The notes under the pieces were generated by a model, which saw only the letters and a list, made by a program, of their open reading frames with translations, did not search any database and had not been told where the DNA came from. The position numbers were made by a program, and so were the translations under genes. A stretch of DNA of 64,000 bases from Collinsella aerofaciens ATCC 25986 (lineage in GTDB: Bacteria > Actinomycetota > Coriobacteriia > Coriobacteriales > Coriobacteriaceae). The first letter of the stretch is position 1, and each line of letters opens with the position of its first letter. The DNA lies in the NCBI RefSeq assembly GCF_010509075.1, contig NZ_CP048433.1:1054001-1118000 (forward strand), written 5' to 3'. Of this stretch, positions 38,238 to 47,800 are shown in pieces.

Positions 38238-38399
38238 CGGCAAACTCCTTACCAAGGTATGCATTCACTCTGAAAAATGCCGTCTTCCAGCATACACGAG
38301 GCCTCGCGCGCCCCGTTTGGTTTATCGTGTAATAACTTATGTCCATCCTGCCCCGACGGCACATCCACCGTCCGGCACGACATACCTGGAGGTCAATAT

Positions 38400-40649
38400 A
38401 TGGGTCCTCGCCAACGACAGGGACGCAGCCGTTCAAAGACGCATGCTCTGCCCATAATCCTGCTCTCGTTTTTGGGCTTTCTGCTGATTGCGGGCGTGGC
38501 ATTTGGCATCGGCATGGTCGGCAACGTCAACCGCTGGCTGTCCGATCTGCCCGACTACACCGACGCCAACGCGTATCTGGTGAGCGAGCCCACCGAGATC
38601 GTCGACTGCAACGGCAACAAGATCGCGAGCTTCTACACGCAAAACCGCAAGTCCATCACCAAGGACGAGGTCTCCCCCTACGTGCTGCAGGGCACCGTTG
38701 ACGTCGAGGACGAGCGCTTCTACGAGCACGGCGGTATCGACCTGTGGGGTATCGCGCGTGCTGCGGTGGCAACCCTCGGCGGCGGACACGAAGGCGCCTC
38801 GACTATCACCCAGCAGCTGGTGCGCAACACCATCCTGCAGGAGGAGCAGTTCGACTCGACCATCGAGCGTAAGGTGCGCGAGGCCTACATCGCCGTCAAG
38901 ATGGAGGACATGTACTCCAAAGACGAGATCCTCATGATGTACCTCAACACCATCTACTACGGCCACGGCGCCTACGGCATCGAGGCCGCAGCCGAGACCT
39001 ATCTGTCCAAGAGCGCCGCCGACCTCACCCTCAGCGAGGCCGCACTGCTCATAGGCCTTCCCAACTCGCCCTCGCAGTACGACCCCACGGTCAACCCCGA
39101 CCTGGCGCTGTCCCGTCGCAACAAGGTCCTCGACAACATGTTGCGCCTGGGCCACATTACGCAGGAGGAACACGATGCCGCACAGGCCGAGCCCATCACC
39201 CTCAACGTGACCGAGATTTCGGGCAGCGGCGTCGACGTATACTCACAGCCCTACTTTGTCGCCTATGTTAAGCAGCTGCTGGAGCAGGAGTTCTCGACCG
39301 ACGTGCTCTTTAAGGGCGGCCTGACCGTCAAGACCACCATCGACCCCACGATGCAGCAAGTGGCAGAGAATGCCGTCCGCGAGCAGCTCGACACGCTCTC
39401 ACTCGACGGCCTGGACATGGGCATGGTCGTCGTCGACCCCAAGACCGGCTACATCAAGTGCATGGTGGGCGGCTACGACTACAACGCCGACGAGAACCAC
39501 GTAAACCATGCCACGGCCAAGCGTCCCGTCGGCTCCACCTTTAAGGCCTTTACGCTGGCAACTGCCATCCAAAACGGCATGAACCCCAACGTCACCCTCA
39601 ACTGCAACTCGCCGCTCAAGGCCAAGGGCACCACGACCGAGGTCCAAAACTACGCCAACCATAGCTATGGCAACATCACGCTTAAGCAGGCAACGGCATA
39701 CTCCTCCAACACCGGCTACATCCAGGTGGCGGAAGCCGTCGGCAACAGCAAGATCATCTCGCTCGTCAAAAAGCTCGGCATCGATCCCGCCAAGGACAAC
39801 ATCGAGGATGTTCCCGTCATGACGCTCGGCACCGGCTCGATCTCGCCGCTCGAGATGGCCGCCGCCTACGCGACGTTTGCCAACGGCGGCTACTATCGCC
39901 AGCCGATCGCCATCACCGAGATTGACTCTCGTACCGGTTCGGTGCTGTTCCAGCACACGGACAATCCCTCACAGGTGCTTACCGAGGGCGAGGCCGCCGC
40001 GGTCACCGATGTTCTGTCCGGCGTCATGCAGGGAAGCGGTACGGGTGCTGCTGGCGCTCTGAGCGTCAACCAGCCCTATGCCGGCAAAACGGGCACCACC
40101 GACAACACCACTAACCTGTGGTTCTGCGGCTATACCCCGCAGCTGGCGTGCGCCCTGTGGACCGGCTATTCCGCGGGCGAGATCCCCATCCAAAAATACG
40201 GCACGGACCTGCTGGGCGACAGCACCAACCTGCCTGTCTTTAAGCGATTTATGAACACCGTTCTGACCGGTACCGAGCGCGAGGAGTTTGCGACCGGAAC
40301 GGCGCCCACCTACAAGAACAACAGCGTCTGGAAGTTCTACGGCACCAACAACACCAAGAAGACGGAGAACGACGACAAGGACGAAAACGAGGACGAAGAG
40401 GAAACCACCACAACGACTACCACGACGACCACGACCACCGAGACCACGGGCGGCGACACCACCGGCGGCACCGGTACGACCGGTGGCTCGACGGGCGGCT
40501 CCACTGGTGGTTCGACCGGCGGCGATGGCGGCACGCCTACGCCTACGCCTACACCCACTCCCGACACCGGCGGCGATGGCGGCACGCCTACGCCTACGCC
40601 TACACCCACTCCCGACCCCTCGCCCACGCCTGACGATACGGTCGGCTAG
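38400..40649 (+). CDS. Class A penicillin-binding protein
   Basis: 749 residues from ATG 38400, with GGAGG upstream. A membrane anchor (about 17-40) is followed by a GT51 glycosyltransferase domain with DVEDERFYEH near 101-110 and EGASTITQQLVRN. The transpeptidase domain has STFK (Ser379), SSN and KTGTT. It polymerises and crosslinks peptidoglycan. From about residue 650 the protein changes into a low-complexity tail: acidic, then a run of twelve Thr, then Gly-Gly-Ser repeats, then two 17-residue units rich in Pro-Thr. The tail is probably a surface-exposed linker. Confidence 0.94.
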   Translation: MGPRQRQGRSRSKTHALPIILLSFLGFLLIAGVAFGIGMVGNVNRWLSDLPDYTDANAYLVSEPTEIVDCNGNKIASFYTQNRKSITKDEVSPYVLQGTVDVEDERFYEHGGIDLWGIARAAVATLGGGHEGASTITQQLVRNTILQEEQFDSTIERKVREAYIAVKMEDMYSKDEILMMYLNTIYYGHGAYGIEAAAETYLSKSAADLTLSEAALLIGLPNSPSQYDPTVNPDLALSRRNKVLDNMLRLGHITQEEHDAAQAEPITLNVTEISGSGVDVYSQPYFVAYVKQLLEQEFSTDVLFKGGLTVKTTIDPTMQQVAENAVREQLDTLSLDGLDMGMVVVDPKTGYIKCMVGGYDYNADENHVNHATAKRPVGSTFKAFTLATAIQNGMNPNVTLNCNSPLKAKGTTTEVQNYANHSYGNITLKQATAYSSNTGYIQVAEAVGNSKIISLVKKLGIDPAKDNIEDVPVMTLGTGSISPLEMAAAYATFANGGYYRQPIAITEIDSRTGSVLFQHTDNPSQVLTEGEAAAVTDVLSGVMQGSGTGAAGALSVNQPYAGKTGTTDNTTNLWFCGYTPQLACALWTGYSAGEIPIQKYGTDLLGDSTNLPVFKRFMNTVLTGTEREEFATGTAPTYKNNSVWKFYGTNNTKKTENDDKDENEDEEETTTTTTTTTTTTETTGGDTTGGTGTTGGSTGGSTGGSTGGDGGTPTPTPTPTPDTGGDGGTPTPTPTPTPDPSPTPDDTVG
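40515..40616. repeat. Perfect 51-bp tandem duplication in the PBP tail
   Basis: 40515-40565 and 40566-40616 are identical, each coding TGGDGGTPTPTPTPTPD. Slippage there could change tail length in frame. Confidence 0.85.
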
Positions 40650-40671
40650 AAATCATCCGGCCATAAGCAAC

Positions 40672-40714
40672 AAGGCCCCCGAGCAGCTTATTAAACTGCT
40701 CGGGGGCCTTTTTA
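40672..40714 (+). terminator. Terminator of the PBP gene
   Basis: AGGCCCCCGAGCAG pairs with CTGCTCGGGGGCCT, followed by TTTTTAG. Confidence 0.9.
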
Positions 40715-40754
40715 GTTTAAAGCGACCTGATGGGCGGTCTTTATACCGGCAGAC

Positions 40755-40790
40755 AAAAAAAGGGGGCACCGACCAACGTCGATACCCCTT
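40755..40790 (-). terminator. Terminator of argR
   Basis: On the minus strand AAGGGG pairs with CCCCCTT in an imperfect stem, followed by TTTTTTT. It lies 49 bp after the argR stop. Confidence 0.7.
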
Positions 40791-40839
40791 ACAAGCCACT
40801 ATGTCAGCGCGCACGGTGCCGAGCGCACGACCCGCACGC

Positions 40840-41277
40840 CTACTTGCGAGAATTGCTCAGCTTATTGATCAGCGCCTCGAGACGCTCGCCGTCCTCGGCC
40901 GTCTGGGCAATAACCAAAATCGTATCGTTGCCGGCAAGCGAGCCAAGCACATCGGGCAGCTCTGCCGCATCAACGGCGGCGGCGATGCCGGAAGCCGTGC
41001 CAGGCTGAGCCTTAATCATAACCAGATTATCGGTGCGCAGAACGCCCGTTACGAGCTCGGAAACCATACGCTGCAGGTGCAGGTCCTCTGCCAGAACATA
41101 GATGCCCTCAGGGAGCTTACGCAGCCCCATATCGGCAATATCGCGAGAGACAGTCGCCTGCGTGCAATCAAAGCCCATAGCGCGGAGCTCATCGACCAGC
41201 ACGCGCTGCGTGCGGACGTCCTTATTGCGCACAATATCTCTAATGGCATCCTGGCGCCCATTGCGTTTTTTAGCCAT
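40840..41277 (-). CDS. argR: Arginine repressor ArgR/AhrC
   Basis: 145 residues. The N-terminal winged helix (RTQRVLVDELRAMGFDCTQATVSRD) binds DNA and the C-terminal domain binds arginine and forms hexamers, with GTASGIAAAVDAAELPDVLGS and GNDTILVI. The ATG at 41277 has GAGAGG upstream; an upstream start at 41310 lacks one. It controls arginine synthesis and catabolism genes. None of the classic arg genes is in the window, though the carbamoyltransferase-like ygeW lies 17 kb away. Confidence 0.95.
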   Translation of the reverse strand: MAKKRNGRQDAIRDIVRNKDVRTQRVLVDELRAMGFDCTQATVSRDIADMGLRKLPEGIYVLAEDLHLQRMVSELVTGVLRTDNLVMIKAQPGTASGIAAAVDAAELPDVLGSLAGNDTILVIAQTAEDGERLEALINKLSNSRK

Positions 41278-41409
41278 ACAAACCCTCTCTCCAAAAGATA
41301 GCGGAGACAATCAATTAGTGATTGAATAGTTTAACGCTATTTGAAGGCTTTTGTGTATAAGAACGCATTTCGAAACAATTCTATGCAAATTTGTTTCGAG
41401 GTGAGCCGT

Positions 41410-42450
41410 TTAGGCGGTTTTTGTGCCCGTCCGGTTAAGAAAAGCTGCCAGATGCGTACACATCACGCAGCGCGCGGGCTTGGCGCTGGCGATCGGCCCA
41501 AACAACAGACCGAGCCCCCGATGGTTATCCTTGAGCGCGGCGACCATCTGACGGGTTCGAGGCGCATCGAGCATATCACGCATGCGGGCGGAACGCTCGA
41601 TTGACGACACCCCATGCGGGCTCAGACACAAATTCTCGATGCAGGCGACCAGTCCGGCAAAGTAGAACTTTTGGCTTGCCAGCTTGAGCCGACCACCGCT
41701 ATCTGCTTCCGAGAGTGAGTCCGCAAGCTCGTCGAGCGCTCGAGTGTCATCGGATATCCTGGCATACATGGTGGGATCAAAGGCATCTGTAAGCTTAGGT
41801 GCCACCGCGTGGAAACAAGCGTCGCCGCAGCCGGACACGAATCGTGCCTGCGAGAGCGCATAAGCCATAAACTCAACCGTACGGTACGCCTTGCCGCGCG
41901 ACAGGCATGCCTCAAACAGCGGACGGCTATACATCACGCCAGAGGTCTGAGCGACTAGGCCGCCCAAAATCAACTGGGGCAGCCCAGTCACCATAGAAGA
42001 CTCGTCTTCTATGGCAATAGAGGCAGCATCCAAGACGCGCGAATGACGCTCGCGATGCGCATCGTATCGATCGAGCGACACCGAGGGGAGCACAATGTCT
42101 GCCGCAGTATCGCACGCGATATCGACCATCTTGGAAAGGGCCTGCGGAGCAAACCACTCATCGGCGTTCATGGCGATGATTTGAGAGCCGCGCGAGGCAT
42201 CAAAACCGGCACGAAGACAAGCGCCGCGCTTCGCGTCCTCGACGTCAATCAAATCAATATGGATGTCCCTATCGGCAGCAACCTGAAGCGAATGGCGCGC
42301 ACCGGGCGCAGCATCGCGGCAGACAACGACAATCTGCAAATCGTAGAGGTCTTGGTTCTGGATACTCTCGAGCGCACGCATCGCATAGCTGGGCGAACCT
42401 TCTACCACAAGGATCACCGAAAGTCGCGGATGCGAGCCACGTCGAACCAA
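41410..42450 (-). CDS. Family 2 glycosyltransferase
   Basis: 346 residues. The GT-A fold is indicated by LSVILVVEGSPSYAMRALESIQNQ at the start and AMNADEWFAPQAL near 90-105, where DE stands in for the usual DxD-type metal site. The C-terminal half is unlike common GT2 proteins and has no membrane segment. The start is a TTG at 42450 with AGAGGA upstream. The acceptor is unknown, and no capsule or teichoic acid genes lie nearby. Confidence 0.75.
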   Translation of the reverse strand: MVRRGSHPRLSVILVVEGSPSYAMRALESIQNQDLYDLQIVVVCRDAAPGARHSLQVAADRDIHIDLIDVEDAKRGACLRAGFDASRGSQIIAMNADEWFAPQALSKMVDIACDTAADIVLPSVSLDRYDAHRERHSRVLDAASIAIEDESSMVTGLPQLILGGLVAQTSGVMYSRPLFEACLSRGKAYRTVEFMAYALSQARFVSGCGDACFHAVAPKLTDAFDPTMYARISDDTRALDELADSLSEADSGGRLKLASQKFYFAGLVACIENLCLSPHGVSSIERSARMRDMLDAPRTRQMVAALKDNHRGLGLLFGPIASAKPARCVMCTHLAAFLNRTGTKTA

Positions 42451-42611
42451 GTTATCCGTCCTCTCGACAGCAATGAATCAAACCGTGGTTCATGGTACAC
42501 CCCATAAATAAAAGCAATGAGACACCGGTTGCACTGCACGCCAAGAACAGATGTTGCACACGCGCAGCCCACAGATGACAGATGCCGACGAACGGCGCGT
42601 CAAGCCCTCCC

Positions 42612-43436
42612 CTAGTCGAGCACGACAAGCTCGGCGGGATCGTAATCCACGCCCATAAACGTAAGGCCGCAGGCAGGAGCCGTGGGGCCCGCAGCGGTAC
42701 GATCGCAAGCATCGATGACCTCGCGCATCCACTCGGGTTTACGGCGATGCATGCCAATCTCGACAAGCGTGCCAACGATCGTGCGGACCATCGAATGCAG
42801 AAACGCATTGCCCTCGATGGTAAACGTCAGGATGTCCTCGCCAAACGCAACCTCATGGCCAAACTCGGCGCGCATTACGCAGCGGTGCGTAGGCTTGCCC
42901 ACGGCAGAGGCGACCTTGCAAAAGCTCTTAAAGTCCTGCTCACCCAAAAGCGCGGGACAGGCCGCAGACATGGCCTCGACGTCCAAGGGATAGCGATGCC
43001 ACCACACGGCACCACGGGACAGCACGGGGCGCGCATCGCGATCGGCAATACGGTACGTATACGTACGGGAACGCGCGTCAAAGCGTGCAGAAAAGCCCTT
43101 ACGGGCCCTGTAGACCTCGTTTATGGCGATATCTTTAGGCAGCAGGGCATCCATAGCCCGCAGCCACCTACGGCGCGTAAGGGCGAGCTCAGCGTCCGTT
43201 ACGGGCACGCTGATGTACTGAGCCACGGCATGCACGCCGGCATCGGTACGACCTGCGCACGTCAGATCGATCGGACGGCGAAGCAGCGTCTCGATGGCTC
43301 GACGCAGCTCACCCGCAACCGTCGCCTGTCCCGGCTGCTCGGCAAATCCGCTATACGACGAGCCATCATAGGCCACGCGAAATACGAGCGTGGCGTCAAG
43401 CTCGGGGGTCAAATTGAAATCAGACGGCGCAGTCAT
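42612..43436 (-). CDS. truA: tRNA pseudouridine(38-40) synthase TruA
   Basis: 274 residues. TruA modifies U38-U40 of the anticodon arm. The catalytic aspartate is Asp65 in CAGRTDAGVHA, with VAYDGSSYSGFAEQ at the start and FLHSMVRTIVGTLVEIG later. It lies downstream of rplQ, as in many bacteria, but a strong terminator between them means it may have its own transcription. The ATG at 43436 is chosen over a TTG 15 bases earlier. Confidence 0.95.
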   Translation of the reverse strand: MTAPSDFNLTPELDATLVFRVAYDGSSYSGFAEQPGQATVAGELRRAIETLLRRPIDLTCAGRTDAGVHAVAQYISVPVTDAELALTRRRWLRAMDALLPKDIAINEVYRARKGFSARFDARSRTYTYRIADRDARPVLSRGAVWWHRYPLDVEAMSAACPALLGEQDFKSFCKVASAVGKPTHRCVMRAEFGHEVAFGEDILTFTIEGNAFLHSMVRTIVGTLVEIGMHRRKPEWMREVIDACDRTAAGPTAPACGLTFMGVDYDPAELVVLD

Positions 43437-43471
43437 GGGCGCTCCCAACAAACAAGTAACGGTATCGCGAC

Positions 43472-43502
43472 AAAAAAAGAGGGGTACGCGAACGTACCCC
43501 TC
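43472..43502 (-). terminator. Terminator of the alpha ribosomal operon
   Basis: On the minus strand GAGGGGTACG TTCG CGTACCCCTC is followed by TTTTTTT, 27 bp after the rplQ stop. A textbook intrinsic terminator. Confidence 0.92.
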
Positions 43503-43528
43503 GAATATAGCCTATGCAGACGGAAAGT

Positions 43529-43996
43529 CTACTCAGCGGTCTCCTCAGCAGGAGCCTCCTCGACAGCCTCGACCTTCTTGGGAGCAGCGGCCTTCTTGGG
43601 GGCCGGAGCAGCCTTCTTGGCCTTAGGCGTGCAAGGCTCGGTGACGAGCTCCATGATAACGATGGGAGCGTTGTCGCCCTTGCGGTTACCGAGCTTCATG
43701 ATGCGGGTATAACCGCCGTTGCGGTCCTGCCACATGCCCTGGGCAGCCTTGTCGAAGATCTCGGCAACGAGCTGCTTATCGCCGAGCTTGGCGATAGCCA
43801 GACGACGAGAGTGCAGGTCGCCCTTCTTGGCCCAAGTGATGATCGGGTCGACGACCGAACGCAGCGCCTTAGCGCGGGTCTCGGTGGTCTTGATGCGGTC
43901 GTTCTCGAAGAGGGCCTTAGCAAGGCTCTTCTTCATGGCCTTGGTGTGGCTCGCATCGGTGCCGAGCTTCAGGCCCTTCTTAACGTTGTGACGCAT
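43529..43996 (-). CDS. rplQ: 50S ribosomal protein L17 with an Ala/Lys/Glu tail
   Basis: 155 residues; the L17 core is about 115. It starts MRHNVKKGLKLGTDASHTKAM, typical of the family, and ends in an extra tail (KKAAPAPKKAAAPKKVEAVEEA). The tail resembles that of L31 in this genome. It is the last gene of the operon with rpoA and rpsD. Confidence 0.95.
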   Translation of the reverse strand: MRHNVKKGLKLGTDASHTKAMKKSLAKALFENDRIKTTETRAKALRSVVDPIITWAKKGDLHSRRLAIAKLGDKQLVAEIFDKAAQGMWQDRNGGYTRIMKLGNRKGDNAPIVIMELVTEPCTPKAKKAAPAPKKAAAPKKVEAVEEAPAEETAE

Positions 43997-44026
43997 GGTC
44001 TAGTTTCTCCTCAAATATGCGAAGCA

Positions 44027-44968
44027 TTAAGCCTTCAGGCTCAGGCCCATGGACTCAAGCTTGTCCTTCACTTCCTCGATCGACTTAACACCGAAGTTAC
44101 GGATGTTGAGCAGATCGTTCTCCGAGAACTCAACGAGCTGACGGACCGAGTGAATGCTGGCGCGCTTAAGGCAGTTGTAGGAACGGACGGAAAGGTCCAG
44201 ATCCTCGATCTGCTTGTCCAGCTCAGCGTTGTCGTTGGTGACCTCGGGAGCGAAGATCGAAGCCTCCTCCTCGACCTCGGGGGTCTCGGCAAGGTTCATA
44301 AAGGCGGCCATATGCTGGTTGATGATATTGGCAGCCTGGACCACGGCGTCGCGCGGGGCGATGGAGCCGTTGGTCTCGATCTCGAGGACAAGGCGGTCGT
44401 AGTCGGTGTGCTGACCGACACGGCAAGCCTCAACGAGCTTGGCGCAACGGGAAACCGGCGAGTACAGCGAGTCGACGTGGATCACACCGATGGGATCGTT
44501 GTCGCGCTTGTTGGCCTCGCCAGAAACATAGCCGCGGCCATAGCCGATGCGCATGCTCATGGTGAGATGGCCACCCTCGGTGAGCGTAGCGATGTGCTGC
44601 TCGGGGTTAACCAGCTCAAACTCGGACGGAATAAAGAAGTCCGCACCGGTGACCTCGCAGGGGCCGTCAACCGAGATGGTGGCGGTCGCCTCGTCGGTCG
44701 TGCCGAGAGCCCTGAAGACAAGACCCTTGACATTCAGGACGATGTCGGTGACATCCTCGACCATGTTAGGGATGGTCATGAACTCGTGCTGCGCACCATC
44801 GATCTGAATAGCCTCGACGGCGGCACCCTCGAGCGAGGACAGAAGAACGCGACGAAGGGAGTTACCCAGCGTATCGCCGTAGCCACGCTCGAGCGGCTCG
44901 ACGGAGACACGAGCAGACGTCTCGTTGATCTCTTCGACCTGAACCTGAGGCCTAATGAATTCTGACAT
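44027..44968 (-). CDS. rpoA: RNA polymerase alpha subunit
   Basis: 313 residues. The N-terminal dimerisation and assembly domain (LERGYGDTLGNSLRRVLLSS) is followed by a linker rich in Glu (VEEEASIFAP) and a C-terminal domain with LSVRSYNCLKRASIHSV, the part that contacts UP elements and activators. Its position between rpsD and rplQ is the standard alpha operon. Confidence 0.97.
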   Translation of the reverse strand: MSEFIRPQVQVEEINETSARVSVEPLERGYGDTLGNSLRRVLLSSLEGAAVEAIQIDGAQHEFMTIPNMVEDVTDIVLNVKGLVFRALGTTDEATATISVDGPCEVTGADFFIPSEFELVNPEQHIATLTEGGHLTMSMRIGYGRGYVSGEANKRDNDPIGVIHVDSLYSPVSRCAKLVEACRVGQHTDYDRLVLEIETNGSIAPRDAVVQAANIINQHMAAFMNLAETPEVEEEASIFAPEVTNDNAELDKQIEDLDLSVRSYNCLKRASIHSVRQLVEFSENDLLNIRNFGVKSIEEVKDKLESMGLSLKA

Positions 44969-45000
44969 GTATTACCTCCAGCCTCAGCAGCCCGGATGGA

Positions 45001-45597
45001 CTACTTAGAGTAGAGCTCGACGATGAGCTGCTCGTTGATATCACCGCTGATCTGCTCACGCGTCGGCAGAGCGAGCACGTTACCAGACAGCTTCTCGATA
45101 TCGACCTCGAGCCAGCCAGGGACCTCAAAGCGCTCGGAGGAAATCAGGGCCTCCTTGATGGGGAGGAGGTCACGGAACTTCTCGCCGACAGCGACGACGT
45201 CGCCGGCCTTGACGCGGTAGGACGGGATGTCCACGCGCTTGCCGTTCACGGTGAAGTGACCGTGACGGACGGACTGACGAGCCTCTTTGCGGGTGCGGGC
45301 GAAGCCAAGACGAAAGACGACGTTGTCGAGGCGAGACTCAAGAATGATCATGAGGTTCTCACCGGTGACGCCGTTCATCTTACGGGCCTTGTTGAAGTAG
45401 CCGTGGAACTGCTTCTCCAGAACGCCATAGATGAACTTGACCTTCTGCTTCTCGCGCAGCTGCATGCCGTACTCAGATTCCTTGCGACGGCGCTTGGGCT
45501 GACGGATAGATTCCTTCTTGCTGCTGTAACCGAGCTCAGCGGGATCGATCCCGAGCTGACGGCAGCGCTTAAGAACAGGAGTCCTGTCGATTGCCAT
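45001..45597 (-). CDS. rpsD: 30S ribosomal protein S4
   Basis: 198 residues. An S4 RNA-binding domain is seen as ESRLDNVVFRLGFARTRKEA, then VRHGHFTVNGKRVDIPSY. S4 starts 30S assembly and, in E. coli, also represses the alpha operon. The N-terminus lacks the first zinc-cysteine pair found in some S4 proteins. It lies 19 bp after rpsK. Confidence 0.96.
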   Translation of the reverse strand: MAIDRTPVLKRCRQLGIDPAELGYSSKKESIRQPKRRRKESEYGMQLREKQKVKFIYGVLEKQFHGYFNKARKMNGVTGENLMIILESRLDNVVFRLGFARTRKEARQSVRHGHFTVNGKRVDIPSYRVKAGDVVAVGEKFRDLLPIKEALISSERFEVPGWLEVDIEKLSGNVLALPTREQISGDINEQLIVELYSK

Positions 45598-45616
45598 ATT
45601 GATACGATCCTTTCAG

Positions 45617-46021
45617 TTACACGCGGCGACGCTTCTTGGGGCGGCAGCCGTTGTGCGGAATGGGGGTCTTGTCCTGGATGCTCGAGACCTCGAGGCCAGC
45701 AGCCTGGAGGGAGCGGATGGCGGTCTCACGACCGGAGCCGGGGCCCTTGACGAAGACGGAAACCTTCTTCATACCGTGCTCCATGGCCTGCTTGGCAGCA
45801 GCCTCGGCAGCCATCTGGGCAGCGAACGGCGTGGACTTACGGGAGCCCTTGAAGCCCACCTGGCCAGCCGACTTCCAGGAAATGACGTTGCCCTGGGGAT
45901 CGGTGATCGAAACGATCGTGTTGTTGAACGTAGAACGAATGTGAGCCTGGCCCACGGAAATGTTCTTACGGTCCGCGCGCTTCAGACGGGCAGCGCGAAC
46001 GTTCTTCTTAGCAGTAGCCAT
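45617..46021 (-). CDS. rpsK: 30S ribosomal protein S11
   Basis: 134 residues. The core motif [18 protein letters not shown], then [20 protein letters not shown] and the C-terminal [14 protein letters not shown] are invariant in S11. It lies in the platform of the 30S subunit. The gene follows rpsM by 14 bp. Confidence 0.97.
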   Translation of the reverse strand: MATAKKNVRAARLKRADRKNISVGQAHIRSTFNNTIVSITDPQGNVISWKSAGQVGFKGSRKSTPFAAQMAAEAAAKQAMEHGMKKVSVFVKGPGSGRETAIRSLQAAGLEVSSIQDKTPIPHNGCRPKKRRRV

Positions 46022-46035
46022 CTATCTAGCGCTCC

Positions 46036-46410
46036 TTATTTCTTCTTCTTAGCACCGATCTGACGCTTCGGGCCCTTGCGGGTACGAGCGTTAGTGTGGG
46101 TGCGCTGGCCGCGGACCGGGAGGCCCTTGCGGTGACGAAGGCCGCGGTTGCAGCCGATGTCCATAAGGCGCTTGACGTTCTGGTTGCGCTCACGGCGGAG
46201 GTCGCCCTCAACCATGATCTGGTTCTTATCGATATAATCGCGGATGGCATTAACCTCATCCTCGGTGAGGTCCTTAACGCGCGTATCCACGTTAACGTTG
46301 CACTCGACGCAAATCTTCGTCGCAGTGGTGCGGCCGATGCCGTAAATGTAGGTCAGACCGATCTCAACGCGCTTCTCACGCGGGAGGTCGACACCATTAA
46401 TACGGGCCAA
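46036..46410 (-). CDS. rpsM: 30S ribosomal protein S13
   Basis: 124 residues, starting [20 protein letters not shown] and ending in the basic tail [18 protein letters not shown]13 sits in the 30S head and contacts the P-site tRNA and L5. It lies 14 bp after rpmJ. Confidence 0.97.
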   Translation of the reverse strand: MARINGVDLPREKRVEIGLTYIYGIGRTTATKICVECNVNVDTRVKDLTEDEVNAIRDYIDKNQIMVEGDLRRERNQNVKRLMDIGCNRGLRHRKGLPVRGQRTHTNARTRKGPKRQIGAKKKK

Positions 46411-46424
46411 CGTAGTCTCCTCTC

Positions 46425-46538
46425 TTAACCCTGACGCTGCTTATGACGGGGGTTCTCGCAAATGACGAGGACCTTGCCATGGCGCCTAATGATTTTGCAC
46501 TTATCGCACATCTTCTTGACCGAAGGACGTACCTTCAT
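46425..46538 (-). CDS. rpmJ: 50S ribosomal protein L36
   Basis: 37 residues, too short for common ORF cut-offs. The sequence [15 protein letters not shown] continues to [12 protein letters not shown], with zinc ligands Cys11, Cys14, Cys27 and His32. The start codon is at 46538-46536 and the stop TAA at 46427-46425. It lies between infA and rpsM, the normal place. Confidence 0.96.
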   Translation of the reverse strand: MKVRPSVKKMCDKCKIIRRHGKVLVICENPRHKQRQG

Positions 46539-46688
46539 CGTTCTTCCTTTCGGTAGCGCTCAAACTACTTCCCTACTATCTACTCGCCCAGCCGCAGGCG
46601 TTTAAAACTATGGCTGGTCTTCACACACAATCCGACCGTAGGTTGAGCTAAGCCTGCAGTCGGAAATGGAGTGCGTGTATGCGTGCCG

Positions 46689-46907
46689 CTATTTGTAGCG
46701 ATAGGTGATGCGGCCGCGGGTCAGGTCGTACGGGGAAAGCTCCACGACAACCCTGTCACCGGGGAGAATACGGATGTAATTCATTCGGATCTTGCCAGAA
46801 ATGTTGCACAGAACCGAATGACCGTTCTCGAGCTCGACCTTAAACATGGCGTTGGGCAACGGTTCCTTTACCGTACCCTCGAGCTCAATTGCGTCTTCCT
46901 TCTTCAC
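46689..46907 (-). CDS. infA: Translation initiation factor IF-1
   Basis: About 72 residues. The sequence [20 protein letters not shown] and [16 protein letters not shown] is IF-1. It occupies the A site during initiation. No in-frame ATG exists at the expected place; a GTG (46907) gives the usual start KKEDAIE, and a TTG six bases earlier is also possible. The SD (AAAGA) is weak. It lies between map and rpmJ; the 150 bp to rpmJ carry a short hairpin but no gene. Confidence 0.93.
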   Translation of the reverse strand: MKKEDAIELEGTVKEPLPNAMFKVELENGHSVLCNISGKIRMNYIRILPGDRVVVELSPYDLTRGRITYRYK

Positions 46908-47011
46908 AAGCAATCATCTTTCTCTAGAAAACGACAGCGATTGAGTATTCTACAACACGTATGCACGCATCGTAATAACTTCGTAATGGCTCCACAACTA
47001 AGTGGAACTTG

Positions 47012-47800
47012 TTACATTTCTCCGCCTTGGAGGGAGCACCAAGCACCTTGGGCATCCGTGGTGAGAATCACCGGACCATCATTGGTAATGGCGACGGTGT
47101 TCTCGTAGTGCGCGGCGGGCAGGTGATCGTTGGTCGTAACAATCCAACCGTCGGAGCCCGTGCTCACATGGTTGGAACCCATCGTAACCATCGGCTCGAT
47201 GGCAATGACCATGCCGGCCTGGAGGCGAACGCCCCTCCCCTTCTTTCCATAGTTAGGAACGTTGGGGTCCTCGTGCATCACGCGGCCAATGCCATGGCCT
47301 ACATAATCACGAAGCACACCGTAACCGTGAGACTCGGCGAGGGACTGAACGGCATAACCGACGTCCCCGATATGGTTACCGGGAACAGCCTGCTCGATGG
47401 CAGCCTTAAGGCAATCGCGCGTGACCTCGCACAAAGCCTTGGCTTCGGGCGTGGGGGTGCCGACGAAAAACGTCCAAGCGTTATCGCCGACCCAACCGTC
47501 GACAACGGCTCCCGTATCGATGGAGATGATATCGCCATCGCGCAGGATCATGTCGGGGTTGGGAATACCGTGGACCACGGCATCGTTGATCGATGCGCAA
47601 ATGGTCCCCGGGAACCCGCCGTAACCCTTAAAGGCCGGGGTGCCGCCATGCATGCGGATAATCTGCTCCGCGAGCTGATCGAGCTCAAAGGTGGAAACGC
47701 CGGGGCGCACCATGGCTCCAACGTGGCGGAGCGCCATCTTAGATAGCGCTCCTGCCTTCTTCATCTGCTCGATTTGCGTTGCAGACTTAATCTTGATCAT
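47012..47800 (-). CDS. map: Type I methionine aminopeptidase
   Basis: 262 residues. It removes the initiator Met from nascent proteins. The metal ligands are in ISIDTGAVVDGWVGDNAW, GHGIGRVMHEDPNVPN and AIEPMV. The start overlaps the adk stop by four bases (ATGA), so the two are coupled. It is the usual neighbour of adk and infA in actinobacteria. Confidence 0.96.
   Translation of the reverse strand: MIKIKSATQIEQMKKAGALSKMALRHVGAMVRPGVSTFELDQLAEQIIRMHGGTPAFKGYGGFPGTICASINDAVVHGIPNPDMILRDGDIISIDTGAVVDGWVGDNAWTFFVGTPTPEAKALCEVTRDCLKAAIEQAVPGNHIGDVGYAVQSLAESHGYGVLRDYVGHGIGRVMHEDPNVPNYGKKGRGVRLQAGMVIAIEPMVTMGSNHVSTGSDGWIVTTNDHLPAAHYENTVAITNDGPVILTTDAQGAWCSLQGGEM

Noticed and set aside
40515-40616. 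CRISPR-like repeats
   Set aside because: They are two directly adjacent copies inside a coding tail with no spacers.
41278-41409. ARG boxes upstream of argR
   Set aside because: Only a half-site TTGAATA was found, too weak to call.
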